Positions 61,063-64,000 of a DNA stretch of 64,000 nt are shown here, in pieces (position 1 is the stretch's first letter; each line of letters opens with the position of its first letter). The DNA is from Acidobacteriota bacterium (lineage in GTDB: Bacteria > Acidobacteriota > Thermoanaerobaculia > Multivoradales > Multivoraceae), in contig JAPPFP010000001.1 in NCBI GenBank assembly GCA_028877275.1, forward strand, positions 107,945 through 171,944. Reading direction: 5' to 3'. The position numbers and the translations under genes were made by a program. The notes below the pieces were generated by a model, which did no database searches, was not told where the DNA came from, and was given only the letters and a program-made list of their open reading frames with translations.

Positions 61063-63546
61063 CTACACGCCGGTCGCCGCCGGGGGCTTGGGGCCGTGAA
61101 TCGCCAGTTGGGACCGGAGATCGTGCAGGATCGCGTAGAGCGACGGCACGAGCACGAGCGTGATCGCCGTGGCGAACAGGACGCCGAAGGCGAGCGACAC
61201 CGCCATCGGCACCAGAAACTGGGCCTGGAAGCTCCGTTCCAGGAGTAACGGCAGCAGGCCGACGAAGGTGGTCAGCGAAGTCAGGACGATGGGCCGGAAG
61301 CGGGCGGCGCCGGCGTCCCGGATCGCTTCCCTGACCTTCATGCCGGCGGCCACGCGCCGGTTGATGAAGTCGACCATGATCAGCGAGTCGTTGACCACGA
61401 CCCCCGTCAGTGCGATCAGACCGAGGAGCGAGAGCATGGTCAGGTTGAGCCCCAGCGCAACGTGTCCCAGCACGGCGCCGATCAGGCCGAACGGGATCGC
61501 GCTCATCACGATCGCCGGCTGCAGGTAGGAACGGAACAGAACGGCAAGCAGCGCGTAGATGGCCAGCAGCGCGACGGCCAGCGCCCTGGCCAGCCCACCG
61601 AAAGTCCGCCTCTGCTCCTCCTGTTCGCCCGCGAACGAGGAGTCGACCCCCGGGTAGCCGGCCAGCAGCTCGGGCAGCACGTTGGCCTGGAGGTCGCCGA
61701 CGACTTCGTTCGCCGTCACGATCGCCGGATCGACATCCGCCGTGACGTTCAGCGCCCGCCGCCGGTCGATTCGCTGAATCGCCGCGTGGCCGCGGCCGAA
61801 CTCGGCGCGGCCGGCGAACGAGAACGGGACCTCGGCGCCGGCCGGCGTCCTGATTCGCATGTTCTCGAGCGACGCCAGGGTCTCCCGTTCCTCAAGCGGA
61901 TAGCGCACCATGACGCGCACGTCGTCGCGACCGCGCTGGATCCGCTGCGCCTCGGCGCCGAAGAAGCCCTGCCGCACCTGGCGGCCCAGGGTCTCGACAC
62001 TCAGGCCCAGGGCCTCCGCGCGCGGGTCGAGTTCCAGCCGGAGTTCCCGCTTGGCGGGCCGGAAGGAATCCGAGACGTCGAACACCCCCGCGTAGTCCGC
62101 GAGCCGTGCCTTGACCTCCTCTCCCGCCGCTCGAAGCTGGTCGAGATCGGCGCCCGTGAGCTGAACGTCCACCGGCGCGCCGAAACTCAGCAGGCTGGCC
62201 GTGAACTCGACCCGAACCGCGTCGGGCACGTTGCCCACCTTTTCGCGCCACCTTCGCGCCACTTCGGTGGCCCGGATCGTCCGCTCCCGGGACGACACGA
62301 GTTCGATGTTCACCTCGCCCTGGTGCGGCGCCGCAACCGGCGCCTCGAACCGGGCGGTCGGCGCGCTCGTCCTTTGCAGCGCGACGAAGGGTTGCGAGCC
62401 GACCGTCGCCATCATGTGGCGGAACACGCGGTCGTGACCCTCGCGCCGCAACTCCTCCTCCAACTCCGAGGCCGCCGCCTCGATGCCCTCGATCGCCGCG
62501 AGCGTGGACTCCGCGGGCGTCCCCTGGGGCATCGTCAGCAGGGCGACCGCATTGTCTCCCTCGACCTCGGGGAAGAACTCGAACTTGACCCGCCCGGAAA
62601 CGACGAGCGCGGCGACGATCATCAGCACCGCCAGTTCGGCGGCGACGGTGGCGTACCGCCACTCGAGTGCGCGTTCGATCAGGGGCCGGTAGGCCCGTTC
62701 GACCACCCGTTTCATCCACTCGTCGATCGACCCTCGCAAGCGCGGCCAAACACCCGCGGCGCCTCGCCGTTGCCGGCCTTCGCGGTCCCGCTTGACGGCC
62801 GGGCGGGCGGCTCCGCCGGCTCGGCGAGGCGCCCAGAGACGTTCGATCAGCGGCGGCCGTCGGCGAGTTGGGGAGAACTCCGTTTCGAGTTCATCCAGCG
62901 TGACGCCAAGCGTCACGCGCGGCCTGTGGGCCCAGATCACCGACAGCGGAACGATCATCGCCCGCGTCCACGCGGACATGTCGTAGATGTTGAAGAGGAA
63001 CCACCGCGGCAGGAGGATCATCTCCGGGGGCACCGCCGGCGCCCGCCGCCAGCGCCACAGGCCGAAGATCGACAGGTACAGCTTCGTGTACGAATTGCAG
63101 GCACGCAGTCCGCCCGCGGCGAGGATCGCGCGGCGCGCCGCGGCCATTTGCGGCGAACGCGGATCGTCGCCGGCGAGCTTCAGGCACAGGTAGGCCTTGA
63201 CCGACACGCTCGGATCGACCCGCCCGCCTGGATGGGTACTCCAGCCGCCGGCCGCGAGTTGCTGGCCGCGCAGGCGCCGGCAGCAGGCGGCGATTCTCGG
63301 ATCGTTGGCGCGGCCGAGGAAGTAGAGCAGCAGGACGTACTCCGATTCGAGGATCGTGTCGCCCTCAAGCTCGAAGCGCCAATGACCGTCCTCCTGGCGA
63401 CTGCTCAGGAGGTTGCGTACGGCGCCCTCGATCGTCCGGCCGAGGTGTCGCGCCGACGCTGTCGTCCTCGACCGCTCCCTGAGAGCCCCACGGGGGCGTT
63501 CACCATGGCCGCGACGAGTCTCGCTGCGAACGAGCGATGGCCTCAT
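61063..63546 (-). CDS. Chimeric ORF: squalene-hopene-cyclase-like N-terminus joined to RND efflux C-terminal half
   Basis: The 827-residue protein starts at ATG 63546 (GTG 63573 alternative). Residues ~15-230 match the N-terminal barrel of squalene/hopene cyclases (AVRNLLSSRQEDGHWRFELEGDTILESEYVLLLYFLGR in pieces, GGWSTHPGGRVDPSVSVKAYLCLKLAG, YDMSAWTRAMIVPLSVIWA). The catalytic DxDD half is missing. From about residue 270 the protein is the second half of an AcrB/CzcA-type pump: linker, TM7 (VAAELAVLMIVAALVVSG), FFPEVEGDNAVALLTMPQGTP, porter domains and TM8-12 (LIALTGVVVNDSLIMVDFINRR). The first ~500 residues of the pump are missing. The frame is continuous, so this is a deletion fusion or an assembly join. 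Confidence 0.8.
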   Translation of the reverse strand: MRPSLVRSETRRGHGERPRGALRERSRTTASARHLGRTIEGAVRNLLSSRQEDGHWRFELEGDTILESEYVLLLYFLGRANDPRIAACCRRLRGQQLAAGGWSTHPGGRVDPSVSVKAYLCLKLAGDDPRSPQMAAARRAILAAGGLRACNSYTKLYLSIFGLWRWRRAPAVPPEMILLPRWFLFNIYDMSAWTRAMIVPLSVIWAHRPRVTLGVTLDELETEFSPTRRRPPLIERLWAPRRAGGAARPAVKRDREGRQRRGAAGVWPRLRGSIDEWMKRVVERAYRPLIERALEWRYATVAAELAVLMIVAALVVSGRVKFEFFPEVEGDNAVALLTMPQGTPAESTLAAIEGIEAAASELEEELRREGHDRVFRHMMATVGSQPFVALQRTSAPTARFEAPVAAPHQGEVNIELVSSRERTIRATEVARRWREKVGNVPDAVRVEFTASLLSFGAPVDVQLTGADLDQLRAAGEEVKARLADYAGVFDVSDSFRPAKRELRLELDPRAEALGLSVETLGRQVRQGFFGAEAQRIQRGRDDVRVMVRYPLEERETLASLENMRIRTPAGAEVPFSFAGRAEFGRGHAAIQRIDRRRALNVTADVDPAIVTANEVVGDLQANVLPELLAGYPGVDSSFAGEQEEQRRTFGGLARALAVALLAIYALLAVLFRSYLQPAIVMSAIPFGLIGAVLGHVALGLNLTMLSLLGLIALTGVVVNDSLIMVDFINRRVAAGMKVREAIRDAGAARFRPIVLTSLTTFVGLLPLLLERSFQAQFLVPMAVSLAFGVLFATAITLVLVPSLYAILHDLRSQLAIHGPKPPAATGV

Positions 63547-63573
63547 GGCATTCCCAGCACTTGCGGACGGCAC

Positions 63574-63742
63574 GCTTGAGGAGGAGTCTGAAGAAGAACG
63601 GGAAGAGCGCGACCTGGTGTCTGTTTAGGCCCCATGCGTTCGGCCTGCGCGGAGGAGGGTGTTTTCGTTACCGGGGAGTCGCGGAGTATACAAGACGCTT
63701 GCGCGGGAGGATCCGAGGCTTGGCGGACCGGCGCAAGACGCC
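63574..63742. other. Intergenic region, nothing recognised
   Basis: Between the chimeric ORF and the MFS gene. No gene, repeat or hairpin that I can support. Confidence 0.4.
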
Positions 63743-64000
63743 CTACGCTCGACTCCGATACCCCCACAACCCGGTCGCCGCGACGCTGTAGACGAACAGG
63801 AGCACCGACGCCGCCATGCCGGGGACCAGGCTGGCCAGGGCGCCGTACACCTCGACGATCCAGCCGAGGATGACGGCGCCGATCAACGGGGCGCCCAGCA
63901 GACCGATGCCGAAAACGGCCATGACGCGACCGCGGGAAAGCGGTTCGGCGGCCTCCGGACCCCCTCGCTGGCGGAGCTCGATCAGGACGCGGCGAGCGGC
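63743..64000 (-). CDS. MFS transporter, C-terminal end (5' end outside window)
   Basis: The final 85 codons before a TAG at 63743-63745 are visible and the frame runs off the window. SRGRVMAVFGIGLLGAPLIGAVILGWIVEVYG is the MFS half-transporter signature (RGRVM...G.P.G...G). A last helix (ASLVPGMAASVLLFVYSVAATGLWGY) follows. It is on the same strand as the SHC/RND chimera, ~200 bp upstream of it. Substrate unknown. Confidence 0.75.
   Translation of the reverse strand, partial: AARRVLIELRQRGGPEAAEPLSRGRVMAVFGIGLLGAPLIGAVILGWIVEVYGALASLVPGMAASVLLFVYSVAATGLWGYRSRA

Noticed and set aside
61063..63546. Hopanoid transporter HpnN beside squalene-hopene cyclase
   Set aside because: The transporter half matches AcrB/CzcA-type pumps (porter domains, FFPEVEGD, TGVVVNDSLIMVDFIN), not the MMPL-type HpnN.
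1..64000. tRNA, rRNA or known riboswitch
   Set aside because: I looked in the gaps and found no cloverleaf or conserved core. The gaps are mostly under 150 bp.

Overview
The window is about 64 kb of high-GC bacterial DNA. It is densely packed with secreted or lipoprotein enzymes: PQQ-type beta-propeller dehydrogenases, a DUF1549/DUF1553 cytochrome protein with its DUF1501 partner, four DUF3604 proteins, DUF3500, DUF1214-like proteins, sulfotransferases, amidohydrolases and enolase-superfamily enzymes. This gene mix, the lack of any nearby RNA gene and the GC-rich codon use suggest an uncultured Acidobacteriota-like (possibly marine) genome. That placement is inference from gene content, not from a marker gene.

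Layout. 1-12.9 kb: the end of an amidohydrolase, a coupled gene pair (anchored protein and beta-propeller), an alpha/beta hydrolase, a membrane protein, a lipoprotein amidohydrolase, a propeller lipoprotein, a PQQ dehydrogenase, an Nramp-like transporter and a DUF3500 protein. 13-24 kb: a long DUF3604 protein, a second PQQ dehydrogenase convergent with a cytochrome c lipoprotein, DUF924, the DUF1549/1553 and DUF1501 pair, and a DUF1214-like protein. 25-33.5 kb: a sulfotransferase with a tiny zinc-ribbon protein, a kelch protein, a DUF3604 lipoprotein, a CHAD protein, a tryptophanase-like PLP enzyme and a sodium:solute symporter. 33.5-40.5 kb: a catabolic island with a nucleotidyltransferase, two enolase-superfamily enzymes, an atypical SDR, a D-2-hydroxyacid dehydrogenase, a cyclase-family lipoprotein and an alpha/beta hydrolase. 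40.5-41.3 kb: a YefM-YoeB toxin-antitoxin pair with a visible promoter and operator, and a small membrane protein. 41.3-57.4 kb: two divergent DUF3604 genes, the right-hand one leading an apparent 14-kb, eleven-gene operon.

The most unusual system is inside that operon (46213-52426). It contains a NiCoT/UreH-like membrane protein with a histidine-rich loop, a single protein that joins a P1B-type metal ATPase to an HflK-type SPFH domain, an HflC with a histidine-rich N-terminus, a second HflK, and a small anchored protein. The last four are joined by ATGA/GTGA overlaps. I infer a membrane complex coupling metal transport to SPFH scaffolds; no ftsH is present in the window.

The right end (59.7-63.7 kb) looks decayed. 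It holds a lower-GC gene of unknown function that may be frameshifted, an array of 22-bp iterated repeats, a threonine-dehydratase remnant with an internal deletion, and one open frame joining the N-terminal half of a squalene-hopene-cyclase-like protein to the C-terminal half of an RND efflux pump. The window ends inside an MFS transporter. A palindromic interspersed repeat (7-bp arms, GGGA loop, trailing CACCCAGT) occurs in three full copies and one partial copy. One copy supplies the start and n-region of a lipoprotein signal peptide; another removes the expected stop of a DUF3604 gene.
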